The notes: a model not told the origin generated them from the letters alone. DNA of 55,751 bases from Nitrospiraceae bacterium UBA6905 (GCA_002451165.1 DKBH01000031.1:1-55751); one strand, 5' to 3'; shown: positions 1-8,192, counted from the first letter of the stretch. A program made the numbers and translations.

Positions 1-29
1 GGTTTTCTGGCCGTTTTTATAAAAAAGTG

Positions 30-58
30 ATGCGCTGCGCAGCTGCCGCGCAGCGCAT
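30..58 (-). terminator. GC-rich perfect hairpin, possible minus-strand terminator
   Basis: Eleven-base arms (ATGCGCTGCGC and its complement) flank a 7-base loop. Read on the minus strand the hairpin is followed by CACTTTTTTATAAAAA, the form of an intrinsic terminator. No minus-strand gene lies immediately to the right, so the terminator may be vestigial. Alternatively it acts on the plus strand as a leader hairpin 27 bases before the CheR start. The inverted repeat is certain; the role is inferred. Confidence 0.5.
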
Positions 59-85
59 TGTGTCGTGTAAAGCCAGAATCTGAAG

Positions 86-898
86 ATGGATGCACTGGAC
101 TGCGCGGAATTCATGCATTGGTCGCTGCCGCTTCTCAGGCTGAGACCTGAGGGATACCGGAGGGTCAGAAAGCAGGTCTGCAGGCGCATCAGCAGGCGGA
201 TCACGGAACTCGGTCTGCCCGGATTCTCAGCCTATCGAAAGTATCTGGAACATCATTTTGCCGAATGGTCAATACTCGATGCACTCTGCACGGTAACGAT
301 TTCCCGGTTCTACCGCGACCGCAGGGTGTTCGACCGGCTGCGCGCCCCGGTGCTGCCAGAACTGGCAAGGAGCGTAATCGATGCAGGGGGCAGTGAACTT
401 CGGTGCTGGAGCGCCGGATGTGCTTCAGGCGAGGAGCCGTACACGCTTCAGATGCTCTGGAAAGCCAGCGTCCTGCCTGCGCTCGGGGTTGACCTGCCGC
501 TGCAGATCATCGCGACCGACACGGATGGTCAACTGCTTGAACGCGCCCGGCTGGGCAGGTTTCGGAAGAGCACCCTTCGGGATCTTCCTGAAGAATTCAG
601 GGAGTGTTTCACGTTCAGCGGCGACTCCTGCGTGATCCACGATGTCTACAGACAAAATATACTCTTCGTCAGGCAGGATATCCGGCAGCAGATGCCGGTC
701 CAGGACTTTCACCTGATGCTCTGCCGGAATCTTGTCTTCACCTATTTTGCCGAGGATCTGCAGCAGGAGATCCTGGAGCGGATGCTGAAGAGGCTGCTTC
801 CGGGCGGGGTGCTGGTGATCGGCATCCATGAATCCCTCCCAGCCGGGCACCGGCTGCTCGAGAATGAAAAGGGGACAGGCTGCTATCTATACAAGTAG
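86..898 (+). CDS. cheR: CheR-type SAM-dependent protein-glutamate methyltransferase (orphan)
   Basis: Probable chemoreceptor methyltransferase that transfers methyl groups from SAM to receptor glutamates in the cytoplasm. An N-terminal helical CheR_N-like region (about residues 10-80) ends in VTISRFYRD, matching the family VT.N.T.FFRD signature. It is followed by the SAM-binding motif CWSAGCASGEEPYTL (about 109-123), the acidic loop IIATDTD, and LMLCRNLVFTYF, the equivalent of the family CRNV.IYF motif. The 270-residue length is usual for CheR. The gene is isolated from the main chemosensory operon, which has its own CheR, so it may serve another receptor array whose genes lie left of the window. 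The ribosome-binding site is weak, so the start is not certain. Confidence 0.85.
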   Translation: MDALDCAEFMHWSLPLLRLRPEGYRRVRKQVCRRISRRITELGLPGFSAYRKYLEHHFAEWSILDALCTVTISRFYRDRRVFDRLRAPVLPELARSVIDAGGSELRCWSAGCASGEEPYTLQMLWKASVLPALGVDLPLQIIATDTDGQLLERARLGRFRKSTLRDLPEEFRECFTFSGDSCVIHDVYRQNILFVRQDIRQQMPVQDFHLMLCRNLVFTYFAEDLQQEILERMLKRLLPGGVLVIGIHESLPAGHRLLENEKGTGCYLYK

Positions 899-1201
899 GA
901 GTCCAGGGGGAAGAAACAGAGACCGTGAAATGGCTCATTGCTCAGGAGTCAGCGTTTATAGGGTTAAGTTTTTTGAAGAATACCCTTCGGGAATTCATGT
1001 TTGAGTTCCATAGGGACGGCAAAGTAAACGGTCAGCTTTCGATAATCCTATGTTGCTACAAATCACTTAACAATATATACATCGCTTGCTGTGTTGTCAT
1101 TGCATTATGGGGAACTGCCCAATTTCTTCTCGCCATTTTCTTTTTAGATATACGAGGTTGATGGTTTTAGCTCGCCCTCTATTATTTTTATTTTATAATA
1201 T

Positions 1202-1312
1202 GGAAATATCGCCATCTTCCGGAAAATTGCCGACAAAAAAATCAACTGCTGGGACTTCACGAAATGTGGAAGGCAGTTCGGCGGCAAAATCTGCTTATGC
1301 ATCCTCTCGTAG
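1202..1312 (+). pseudogene. Remnant of a cysteine-rich CW..CG..GG domain
   Basis: One frame reads INCWDFTKCGRQFGGK, very close to the NCWEFKKCGREPGGK-type module found near the ends of many receptor and signalling proteins in these bacteria. The frame has no start codon after its upstream stop. It ends in a stop soon after GGKICLCILS, and a shift of frame continues with YASSRSPDERGI, resembling the usual CPAS..DER.NGI continuation. This looks like the decayed tail of a lost signalling gene. The match is from memory of the motif. Confidence 0.45.
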
Positions 1313-1372
1313 TCCTGACGAAAGGGGCATCTGCATATGAACGATGGATATTTGCTATTATGTGTTAGATTC

Positions 1373-1393
1373 TGATTGCTTCACATGCAATCA
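1373..1393. repeat. TGATTGC inverted repeat upstream of receiver-PilZ gene
   Basis: Arms TGATTGC and GCAATCA are separated by 7 bases, 59 bases before the start codon of the receiver-PilZ gene. The position and symmetry fit an operator, but no regulator can be named. Confidence 0.3.
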
Positions 1394-1451
1394 AACTTTG
1401 ATCCTATATCCATAACTTGTCATAGCAAGTCTTTTCAATAGGGGAAAAACC

Positions 1452-2132
1452 TTGAAGAAAATACTTATAGAATCCTGGGTCCAAGCAATCATCAACAAGA
1501 AAGAAGATATCCTGAACAGGGCTGACTATAAAATATTTACGGCAATGTCAGGCGCAGAGGCGTTGAAGCTGCATGAAGTCCATAAGATGGACCTCATTAT
1601 CGTTGACCTCGACACCGCCGAAATAAGTGGTGATAGGCTCTGCTCTATCGTAAAGAAGGAAAAAAGCATGAACAGGACCGTTGTAGTCCTGGCATGTAAC
1701 GACACTAAGCCGGATATCGAAAGATGCAATAATGCGGGAGCCGACTTCTACGTTATAAAACCCGTCAGCGCTGCCCAACTTCTCAAAAGAATATGCCAGG
1801 TGTTTAATGTTCAAAGCAGGAAATCTTTCAGGCGCCCCATGGAGGCCTCGATCGTCGGGAGCTATCTTCTCAAGACCTTTTTCTGCCAAACAGTTGATAT
1901 AAGCAGCACAGGCCTTCTGATAGAAACAGACAGGATATTAAATAAAGGCAAAACAGTATACTGTCAGCTCATCATGCCGGATTCCAGACAAATAACGGTA
2001 AGCGGGAAAATTATGAGGGCAATAATAAAACCCGACTATACGTACCGTTACGGGATCAATTTCCATGATCTTAATGCCGGCACCAGGTCTGCAATAGAGG
2101 CATTTATTGGAAAACAAACTTCGATGAATTGA
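1452..2132 (+). CDS. Response-regulator receiver domain fused to PilZ domain
   Basis: Predicted cytoplasmic signalling protein joining a phosphoryl-receiver fold (about residues 3-118) to a c-di-GMP-binding PilZ domain (about 122-222). The receiver keeps the phospho-acceptor region LIIVDLD and the lysine in YVIKPV. It lacks the usual acidic pair after strand 1 (KKILIES instead of a DD motif), so phosphorylation may be impaired. The PilZ part has both nucleotide-binding signatures: RKSFR (RxxxR) and DISSTG (D/NxSxxG). The start is TTG, eight bases after an AGGGG-type ribosome-binding site. There is no output enzyme, so it probably acts by protein contact. It is one of three PilZ-containing proteins in the window. 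Confidence 0.85.
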   Translation: MKKILIESWVQAIINKKEDILNRADYKIFTAMSGAEALKLHEVHKMDLIIVDLDTAEISGDRLCSIVKKEKSMNRTVVVLACNDTKPDIERCNNAGADFYVIKPVSAAQLLKRICQVFNVQSRKSFRRPMEASIVGSYLLKTFFCQTVDISSTGLLIETDRILNKGKTVYCQLIMPDSRQITVSGKIMRAIIKPDYTYRYGINFHDLNAGTRSAIEAFIGKQTSMN

Positions 2133-2429
2133 GTTATCATCGGAAAAAGATGCCCCTGCTGCATGAAACGACCGAGGCATGAGGAGCTACAAGGCTCCCT
2201 GCCCATGCCATGAGCAGACCGTCACAGCAAGGATCTTCTCGGCAGTCCTTTCAGCACGTGCGGACTTAAAGTGGTAATCTGAAACTGGTTCAATTCCAGA
2301 GAACTGTTTCTTTACCGGTAGTCTTTCCCTGATGGGCAATCCGGAAATTAATCTTCAGGTCAAGCAATGGCAATGTGCACTAGACGCGAATTTTGTTAAA
2401 GGTACTGGTAAACACTTTTTGCTACCTTG

Positions 2430-3077
2430 TTACTTCCCGCCAACCAACCTCACCCCCATATCAAATGCCTTCTGGCAATCCAGAGGGAATACTTCTTCGT
2501 GCCTCTGCTTCTTCTTCACAGAGTCAAAACGGGTTGCAAGGACCTTGGAATAGTCATCAAACTGGTAGGTGTCAAAGCTGCACATATATTCAGACTCTCC
2601 GAAGATTCTCCTGAGGGCTGTTTCATAGCGATTGAAATTAACAGCATACCCCCATTCCTTCATGATTTCCTCAGTGACATTCATGGTATAAATATATGCT
2701 GTCCTTATCTTATGGGGGAAAACTGAACCTGGCGGCTCAGTATAGAGCAAATACTGAAACAGCAGACGATCCATGAATGATTTCATCTCCCCGGAAACAG
2801 TCCCCCAATAAATAGGGGAACCCAAGATAATGGCATCTGCCTGTTCAACCCTGCTGAAGACGTCAGTCAGGTCATCCTGAACCGCACATCTTCCATAACT
2901 GTTGCCTCCAATCGTTTTGCAGGCAAAACAGCTTATGCAACCCTTGTAGTTGAGGTCATAGAGATGAATCAGTTCGGTTGCAGCCCCCTGTGAAGCAGCA
3001 CCTTCAAGTGCCTTTTGCAGTAGGGTTGCCGTGTTCCATTTCTTTCTCGGGCTTCCATTGAATGCCATTATGTTCAT
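2430..3077 (-). CDS. NADPH-dependent FMN reductase / flavodoxin-family protein with Cys motif
   Basis: Predicted cytoplasmic FMN-binding oxidoreductase. The flavodoxin-like phosphate loop AFNGSPRKKWNTATL is at the N-terminus. A CISCFACK segment follows, as in iron-sulfur flavoproteins of anaerobes, though only part of their cysteine pattern is present. The FMN-contact segment GSPIYWGTVSGEMKSFMDR comes next. The ATG chosen follows GAGGAGACAGACC, a good ribosome-binding site; an in-frame TTG six codons upstream overlaps that site and is unlikely. About 215 residues is typical. The gene stands alone, so the substrate cannot be inferred. Confidence 0.82.
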   Translation of the reverse strand: MNIMAFNGSPRKKWNTATLLQKALEGAASQGAATELIHLYDLNYKGCISCFACKTIGGNSYGRCAVQDDLTDVFSRVEQADAIILGSPIYWGTVSGEMKSFMDRLLFQYLLYTEPPGSVFPHKIRTAYIYTMNVTEEIMKEWGYAVNFNRYETALRRIFGESEYMCSFDTYQFDDYSKVLATRFDSVKKKQRHEEVFPLDCQKAFDMGVRLVGGK

Positions 3078-3528
3078 GGTCTGTCTCCTCAACAATTAAG
3101 AATTAATCAGGTAATGATCATATTCTATCAGGTTTGACCTGCCGCCAATAAACGGATCCAGATGTTAACTTAGAATCCGGACCGGTGGGGATGCAGGAGT
3201 AGTTCCTGAAATACAGCTTTCTCACGTGCTTTAGCGGTGCGTGGACGAGAAAAAGAAACCATCAATTATTTTTCCGGGTCAGTATTGTTCACTGCCAACC
3301 ATGTATTCTAAACTGTTCTAGACAGGCCTTATACAGTTTATTGACAACTCCCTCCTAATCTGCAACTATGTTCTGAGAAAGGGTGCAACTTCTCAAGCAG
3401 CATTCGCATTGCAGAATGGTGGCCAAGCGAAAGGCATATAGACACCGTCGTTATGAGTCGCTCTGGGTTAAAAGGTCATGACGTACATGCGACAAGAAGA
3501 GCTGCGATATTCACTAAAGGAGAGATAT
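3078..3528. other. 451-base intergenic region between divergent genes
   Basis: This separates the flavoprotein (minus strand) from the lipoprotein (plus strand) and must hold both promoters. A TTGACA sits in the middle but has no well-spaced -10 partner. No RNA gene, repeat or coding remnant was recognised. Confidence 0.5.
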
Positions 3529-4134
3529 ATGAAAACTGCCATCTGCAGTCTATCGGTTGTCATTATTGTAACGATGCTCGCTTCCTGTGCACCGACAACA
3601 AAAGTGAACTCTGTCTGGAAGGACGATCATTATCAGGGACCGATCAGGAAGATCACGGTTATCGGCGCTTCGGAAAAAAAGGCCGTGCGGCAGCTGTTTG
3701 AGGATGAGTTTGTCAGGGAGCTGAAGGTCCATGGAACAGATGCCTTGGCAAGTCACACGGTGCTTCCCCTTGATCAGCTGGCTGATAAAGAGAAGGCCGC
3801 AGCGAAAATAAGGAGTCTTGGTGCTGATACCGTTCTTATAGCTAGGCTTGTAGACAAAAAGACGGTGCAGACGTCTTTACCCTCACAGCCATACATTATT
3901 CCTTATTATTACAACTACTTCTCGAGTTATTACGGACAGATTATTACGCCGGTATATATAGTCCAGGATGACTACGCCTACGTCGAAACAAATCTCTACG
4001 ACCTGAAGACTGAGAAGCTTATCTGGTCTGCCAGATCCGAGACATGGATGGTGGAAAGTGATGACACGCTGATCAAGGCCTTTATCAAGGTGATGGTCGA
4101 CCGGCTGTCAGCAGATAAAATCATACCAAAATGA
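3529..4134 (+). CDS. Putative outer-membrane lipoprotein, uncharacterised
   Basis: A type II signal peptide runs MKTAICSLSVVIIVTMLASC, with lipobox LASC and lipidation at Cys20. The mature part of about 180 residues resembles small lipoproteins in which a ..KITVIGAS.. strand opens an alpha/beta repeat and a second strand reads ETNLYDLKTEKLIWSARSETW. That late segment is typical of DUF4136-like or GNA1162-like lipoproteins. A Tyr-rich insert (YIIPYYYNYFSSYYG) lies mid-protein. The ATG used follows AAAGGAGA at ideal spacing, and the upstream in-frame ATGs lack one. It is monocistronic. Function is unknown; envelope assembly or secretion support is possible. Confidence 0.8.
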   Translation: MKTAICSLSVVIIVTMLASCAPTTKVNSVWKDDHYQGPIRKITVIGASEKKAVRQLFEDEFVRELKVHGTDALASHTVLPLDQLADKEKAAAKIRSLGADTVLIARLVDKKTVQTSLPSQPYIIPYYYNYFSSYYGQIITPVYIVQDDYAYVETNLYDLKTEKLIWSARSETWMVESDDTLIKAFIKVMVDRLSADKIIPK

Positions 4135-4728
4135 AATGGGAGCAATACGGCATCTTTTCTTCGCAACTATTTTACTGAACAGCATAAATATTATATAGGC
4201 GCAGCGGTACCTTGCTGTGAATATTCTCCGCCGTAATCTTTCCTGCAGTTGCATGGAGCAGTCGCTCAATCCTAATATTCCGAAACAATGCCCGTTGCTA
4301 ATATGCCTAAGAAATTGTCAGCATACTGACTCACCGGCATTTTCACGGGCTTGCCGAATGTCTTCTTCCGCTTTATGGCCATCATACCTAGAATTCCGCT
4401 TCGCTGGCAGATCGGTAATGGGACACCCATAGCCTGGATTTTCCCTATGCGCATGGACTTGAGCGTGACTCTTCATTCCGGTGATGTCCGGCCACATTGT
4501 TTCTTGTCCTGATGGGATAGCGTGCTTCATTAAAGCCGAGTTCAACGATGACAAATCGCCACTACTAAGCCGGTCTTCTTGGCAGGAACTTCCTCCGTGA
4601 CGTCTCCCTAAAGGGTGCCTCTATCTTCCCTGATCCCGAACTGTTTCAGAAGGTATGGTGCCTCGACATCGCTTTCTGAAGAACCTTTGCTCGAGTATCA
4701 GGAGACCTTGCCTGCGAAATGTTGAAGG
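4135..4728. other. 594-base stretch without a recognisable gene
   Basis: This lies between the lipoprotein gene and the 3-prime end of the heat-shock operon. Several short frames are open on both strands, but none has a ribosome-binding site with a protein-like translation that I recognise. A decayed gene on the minus strand is possible. Confidence 0.45.
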
Positions 4729-4772
4729 CTGCCGGCACAATGAGACGCACGGGCTCCTCTCCGTGCCGGCAG
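4729..4772 (-). terminator. Long hairpin downstream of small heat-shock operon
   Basis: Ten-base perfect arms CTGCCGGCAC and GTGCCGGCAG begin 13 bases beyond the stop of the last heat-shock gene. No clear T-tract follows on the minus strand, so it may stabilise the mRNA 3-prime end or act as a weak terminator. Confidence 0.55.
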
Positions 4773-4784
4773 TCTCCCTAATGT

Positions 4785-5276
4785 TCACTCAATCTTTACC
4801 GCGATCTTCTTTGTTTCATCAACTGCCTTCGCTGTCTTCGGAAGTCTGATGCTGAGCACTCCCTTCTTGAATTTTGCCTCCACCTTGTCGGTTTCTACCT
4901 CAACGGGAAGCGGTATGGTCCTGGTAAAAGAGCCATAGGAGCGCTCCATCCGGTAATAGTCCTTGCCCTTGTCTTCCTTTTCTTCCTTCTTCTCGCCCTT
5001 GATGACCAGCATATCGTTCTGAAGCGAAACGTCTATGTCCTTCTCATCCATGCCGGGAAGCTCGGCAGAGATCTTGATCTCCTTATCATTTTCGGTAACA
5101 TCGACCCTGGGACTGAAGACTCCCATACGGCCCTCGAAAGGCTCGATATCAAAACCGCGGAAGAAATTGTCGAAGAGTGAGTCCATCTCCCGTCGCAGTA
5201 GGGCAAAGGGGTTCTCCTCTTCCCGTTTTACGGGAACACTTTTTTTCCCGAACGGAACAAGGTTCCTGATCGTCAT
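4785..5276 (-). CDS. Small heat-shock protein, Hsp20/alpha-crystallin family
   Basis: ATP-independent holdase chaperone. After a variable N-terminal arm containing ENPFALLRREMDSLFDNFF (about residues 21-40), the alpha-crystallin domain runs from about 52 to 150. It contains PRVDVTENDKEIKISAELPG, the MLVIKGEKKEE strand, and the family signature GVLSIRLPK near the C-terminus. The C-terminal tail is short (KIAVKIE). At 163 residues it is of normal length. The start follows GGAGGG at 7-base spacing. It is the last of three tandem Hsp20 genes transcribed leftward from one CIRCE-controlled promoter, 23 bases after the previous gene. Confidence 0.93.
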   Translation of the reverse strand: MTIRNLVPFGKKSVPVKREEENPFALLRREMDSLFDNFFRGFDIEPFEGRMGVFSPRVDVTENDKEIKISAELPGMDEKDIDVSLQNDMLVIKGEKKEEKEDKGKDYYRMERSYGSFTRTIPLPVEVETDKVEAKFKKGVLSIRLPKTAKAVDETKKIAVKIE

Positions 5277-5299
5277 GACAGATCCCTCCTTTATAGAAT

Positions 5300-5743
5300 T
5301 TATGCTGATTTCACGTCGAGATTCATGAGCCCGCCAAGACCCTCGGCCTGTATCGGTATTTTCTTTGTCTTGGCCGTCTCTGCCCGGGGCATGACAAGTT
5401 TTAAGACCCCGTTCTTGACCGTTGCATGAATTTTGTCCCTGTCGATCTCCTCGGAGAGGGTGAAGACCCTCTGATAGTCTCCAATACCATATTCCGACAA
5501 CTGGAGCCGGTGGGCCTTGGGTATTACAGCATCCACTTTTCCGGAGATGGTCAGGACGTTCTTTTCCAATGTTATGTCAATGGATTTCTCATCCACTCCC
5601 GGCATATCTGCGATAACAACGATATCCTCCTGACGCTCGATAATATCCACCTGCGGCGAGTATATCCGGGTCGCCCTCGTTCGTTCTCCGGTCTCCGGAG
5701 TTTCCGCTTCTTTCTTATGCAGTTCTCTGCCTGTTTCAGCCAT
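5300..5743 (-). CDS. Small heat-shock protein, Hsp20 family (second paralogue)
   Basis: Holdase chaperone of 147 residues. A polar N-terminal arm of about 25 residues rich in Glu and Arg replaces the hydrophobic arm of its neighbours. The alpha-crystallin domain follows: SPQVDIIERQEDIVVIADMP, then NVLTISGKVDA, then NGVLKLVMPRAE. The divergent arm suggests different oligomer assembly or client range from the flanking paralogues. The start follows GGAGG at about 10-base spacing. It is the middle gene of the operon. Confidence 0.92.
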   Translation of the reverse strand: MAETGRELHKKEAETPETGERTRATRIYSPQVDIIERQEDIVVIADMPGVDEKSIDITLEKNVLTISGKVDAVIPKAHRLQLSEYGIGDYQRVFTLSEEIDRDKIHATVKNGVLKLVMPRAETAKTKKIPIQAEGLGGLMNLDVKSA

Positions 5744-5767
5744 GATCCATTCGCCTCCTTTCTGAAA

Positions 5768-6184
5768 CTATTCGGATTTGACCGTAATCTTCCTTGGCTT
5801 GTCGGCCTCAGCACGGGGAAGGGATATATACAGAACGCCCTTGGAAAACCGTGCTTCGACTTTACCCGCTTCAACCGCGAAAGGCAGCATGAGGGTCTTG
5901 GTGAACTGTCCGTTCCACCGTTCCCGCCGGTGGTATGACTCTCCTTCCTTTAGTTCCTCTGCCTGGCGAGATCCGCGCAGTGTGAGGGCGTCCTTCACAA
6001 CAGAAATTTCAAGCGCGTTGGGATCAATCCCCGGTATCTCTGTTGTAACCACTGCGTCATCATCGGTAACCCACATGTTTGTAGCAGGAAATTCCACGCT
6101 CGACGGCAGGTCAAATCGTCTGAGTGTGCGCGTCATGCCCTCAAGCTCACGCAATGCGTCAAAAACCTGATCAGACCATAACAT
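5768..6184 (-). CDS. Small heat-shock protein, Hsp20 family (first gene of operon)
   Basis: Holdase chaperone of 138 residues. A short arm (MLWSDQVFDALRELEGMTR) precedes an alpha-crystallin domain with PATNMWVTDDDAVVTTEIPG, ALTLRGSRQAEE, the FTKTLMLPF strand and the signature GVLYISLPRAE. The chosen ATG follows GAGGAGGTGAC. An upstream in-frame ATG would add 13 residues but has no ribosome-binding site. The gene directly follows the CIRCE operator and promoter, so heat induction through HrcA is expected. Confidence 0.92.
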   Translation of the reverse strand: MLWSDQVFDALRELEGMTRTLRRFDLPSSVEFPATNMWVTDDDAVVTTEIPGIDPNALEISVVKDALTLRGSRQAEELKEGESYHRRERWNGQFTKTLMLPFAVEAGKVEARFSKGVLYISLPRAEADKPRKITVKSE

Positions 6185-6235
6185 AACAGTCACCTCCTCT
6201 TCGTTATTTGATGCGAAAATCATCGATTTATCGCA

Positions 6236-6262
6236 TTAGCACTCTCTTATTGAGAGTGCTAA
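6236..6262. promoter_or_regulatory. CIRCE operator (HrcA-binding site)
   Basis: An exact match to the CIRCE consensus: TTAGCACTC, 9 bases, GAGTGCTAA. It lies between the -10 box and the first Hsp20 start, where bound HrcA repressor would block transcription or be relieved after heat shock. HrcA itself is not in the window. Confidence 0.97.
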
Positions 6263-6269
6263 TGCTTTA

Positions 6270-6299
6270 TTTCTATCATATTTTTTTGGGGCTTGTCAA
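6270..6299 (-). promoter_or_regulatory. Sigma-70-type promoter of small heat-shock operon
   Basis: On the minus strand a perfect -35 TTGACA is followed after 18 bases by TAGAAA as -10, immediately upstream of CIRCE. The arrangement is that of HrcA-repressed promoters read by the vegetative sigma factor. Confidence 0.75.
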
Positions 6300-6546
6300 G
6301 TCGATATATACTTATTATTTTCTTTAATTACAATTAGTTATATAACAATCAGAATATTTTAGTCTCCCCGGCCATCCCCTTCACGAGTTTATTTTAGAGG
6401 TCTTGCCCGGATTAATTATGGAGTAATATCGCAGCCAGATAGCAAGGAATAGCCCGGAAGAAAGATTATTACAATCGCCGGTTCTTGGTGAGGGACTGCC
6501 GATTAAGGCACTTCTCATCCATAGCGACGAGGTGATCAACTGAGAT

Positions 6547-7080
6547 TCAATCCCTGAGAAGCCTTTCTACTGCAGCCGACCAGATATGGTAACCGGCATC
6601 ACTGACATGTACGCCGTCATCGAGAAGATATGCTGCTATCGGCTTTTCCTTTTCATCAATAAACAGGGCGTGCAGGTCGAGAAAAAAAGCACCCTGCTCG
6701 GCAGCCATATCCCTGAGTGTTGAGTTCATTTTCCGAATATCTTCATTAGTGATATAGGGAAAAATCACCGGCAGAAGACTCTGTACATAAATCGCTGCGA
6801 CGGGATAGGAGGAATAAATCTGCCGGACAATATCCCGGTACTCATCGAGGATATGGCTGTCTCCCATGGCAAGGTTATTAATCCCTGTCATAATAAATAC
6901 CTTGTCAGGGGGTAGAATGTGTGCCATGATGCGATTCAGTCTGGCCCTGAGGCCGCCGACGGTCTCACCGGAGACGCCGAGGTTATATACGGTATGGCCT
7001 GGAAACCTTTTCTCCCAGTCAAAGTATTCGATCAGTGAGTCACCGATGAACAACAGCGTTGCCGATCTGCGCTTCTCCAT
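6547..7080 (-). CDS. SGNH/GDSL-family hydrolase
   Basis: Predicted esterase or acyl-hydrolase of the flavodoxin-like SGNH fold. The catalytic blocks are FIGDSLIEY near residue 12 (block I Ser), GVSGETVGGL near 34 (block II Gly), MTGINNLAMG near 65 (block III Asn), and DDGVHVSDAGY near 155 (block V Asp-x-x-His). The 177-residue size is the minimal SGNH domain, with no signal peptide. It lies 27 bases after the S26-type peptidase gene on the same strand, so the two probably form an operon at the edge of the RiPP locus. A role in peptide acyl processing is speculation. Confidence 0.88.
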   Translation of the reverse strand: MEKRRSATLLFIGDSLIEYFDWEKRFPGHTVYNLGVSGETVGGLRARLNRIMAHILPPDKVFIMTGINNLAMGDSHILDEYRDIVRQIYSSYPVAAIYVQSLLPVIFPYITNEDIRKMNSTLRDMAAEQGAFFLDLHALFIDEKEKPIAAYLLDDGVHVSDAGYHIWSAAVERLLRD

Positions 7081-7107
7081 TGCCCTATGGCTTCAGAGCC
7101 TCAATAT

Positions 7108-7560
7108 TCATTGCTTGTTAATCGAATTGAACATCGCCCTGAGTTTTACCATTGCATTGACGACAAACGCGTTACCCCCCCAGAATTTTAGAGCAGGATA
7201 GATAAGCAGTAGTATCCTCCGCTGAAGGGACAGTCTCTCCCTTTCGATCCGTACCACCTTCCCCAAAATCTGATTGAGGGTTACGGGCTCGTCAGGACTG
7301 AATAATGAATCACCGCGGGTCTGATAATATTTCATGCCGTCTTTCTCAAAGACCCTCACCAGTCTGTGGCAGACCATCTGGTCATTACTCGTAAAGACTA
7401 TAAGATCCCCCATCGTAGGGTTCCTTTCAGGGCTGACAGTAATCCTATCTCCGGTATTAATGAGCGGAAACATGGACACACCCCGTGTGATGATGCGGAC
7501 GTCTGTCCCGCTACCCAAAAGGTCTCCTGAGATGCCCTTGATGTTGGTCAAGGTTGCCAT
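7108..7560 (-). CDS. S24/S26-type signal-peptidase-like protein (RiPP-associated)
   Basis: A small peptidase-like protein of the LexA/signal peptidase superfamily. The nucleophile motif GVSMFPLI is near residue 28, followed by the strand PTMGDLIVF. VCHRLVRV supplies a His where bacterial signal peptidase I has Lys, as in the archaeal/SipW (S26B) type. It ends with a hydrophobic segment (ILLLIYPALKFWGG) that could anchor it to the membrane. The ATG used follows AAAGGTG. Such peptidases recur beside radical-SAM, PqqD and HPr-kinase-like genes, where they are candidates for leader cleavage. That role here is inferred. Confidence 0.75.
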   Translation of the reverse strand: MATLTNIKGISGDLLGSGTDVRIITRGVSMFPLINTGDRITVSPERNPTMGDLIVFTSNDQMVCHRLVRVFEKDGMKYYQTRGDSLFSPDEPVTLNQILGKVVRIERERLSLQRRILLLIYPALKFWGGNAFVVNAMVKLRAMFNSINKQ

Positions 7561-7712
7561 GTCACCTTTCACAGATAAACTCAGTAAGCAGCTTACGATT
7601 TCACCGCTCCGGAATGTTCTTAATAAATTTATAAGAAATTCCTCAACTACAATATACCAAGCAGATGTCTTCCTGAGACAATCTGCTGTTACAGACAGAA
7701 CACCTGAGAAGC

Positions 7713-8000
7713 TTAAGCATATTCCTCATCTGTAGTTACATTCCATATTTCGGAGAACAAGACTGTTTTCAGATTATCCGGGTCAGCATGATTCTTCGAG
7801 ATTATAAAATAATCTCCTCTTATTATACAGGGCCAATCTCTCTGTTCACAGCATGGGACGACGCTTGTGATGTTTTTCCGATATTCACTTCTAAAAATCG
7901 AACATGGCTCGATAAAAGGGCAACATGAAGACCAATCATTTCTCTTACGCCTTGCCACCGTTAGAGACAAGCTTTCCAAAACTGCATTATTCTGGTACAT
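7713..8000 (-). CDS. Doubtful Cys-rich hypothetical protein
   Basis: A 95-codon open frame divergent from the precursor gene. The translation has three cysteine clusters (SSCCPFIEPC, VVPCCEQRDWPC) and no recognised domain. Upstream of its ATG there is no clear ribosome-binding site, and the start region probably overlaps the promoter of the precursor gene. It may be a small RiPP-locus protein or simply non-coding; I lean to non-coding or decayed. Confidence 0.3.
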   Translation of the reverse strand: MYQNNAVLESLSLTVARRKRNDWSSCCPFIEPCSIFRSEYRKNITSVVPCCEQRDWPCIIRGDYFIISKNHADPDNLKTVLFSEIWNVTTDEEYA

Positions 8001-8039
8001 TATATATACTTATAGATACCCTGAGATCGAAGAGGTTTT

Positions 8040-8171
8040 ATGAAAAAGAAAAAAGAATACAAAAAACCGGAGATCAAGAAAGTGCAGCTTAAGCCGGAAG
8101 AGGTGTTGACCGCCTGTCTTAAATTGCCAAACCAACAACCGTGCAGGCAGGCGGGTAGAAGACAATCTTAA
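8040..8171 (+). CDS. Probable RiPP precursor peptide (43 residues)
   Basis: Small open frame with ribosome-binding site GAGG four bases before ATG. The leader-like half is Lys/Glu-rich: EYKKPEIKKVQLKPEEV, matching the Y.KP.I..V.L.PE.. pattern I associate with precursors next to radical-SAM/PqqD genes. The core-like half is LTACLKLPNQQPC followed by RQAGRRQS, with two cysteines eight residues apart. It is followed, 21 bases on, by the HPr-kinase-like gene, and a SPASM enzyme and a PqqD-like protein are encoded nearby on the other strand. The product structure and the cleavage site are unknown. Confidence 0.7.
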   Translation: MKKKKEYKKPEIKKVQLKPEEVLTACLKLPNQQPCRQAGRRQS

Positions 8172-8192
8172 CCCTCTGCTGCCCATTGTTCA

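Larger units (their letters stand above)
899..1451. other. 553-base stretch without an intact gene
   Basis: AT-rich DNA between the orphan CheR and the receiver-PilZ gene. Short open frames exist but show no recognisable protein or good ribosome-binding site. Two things can be named: a frame encoding a broken CW/CG-type domain near the middle, and a 7-base inverted repeat 59 bases before the next gene. Both are listed separately. Confidence 0.6.

Noticed and set aside
925..1161. Open frame starting GTG after the orphan CheR
   Set aside because: No ribosome-binding site and an unconvincing, Cys/aromatic-rich translation; nothing recognisable.
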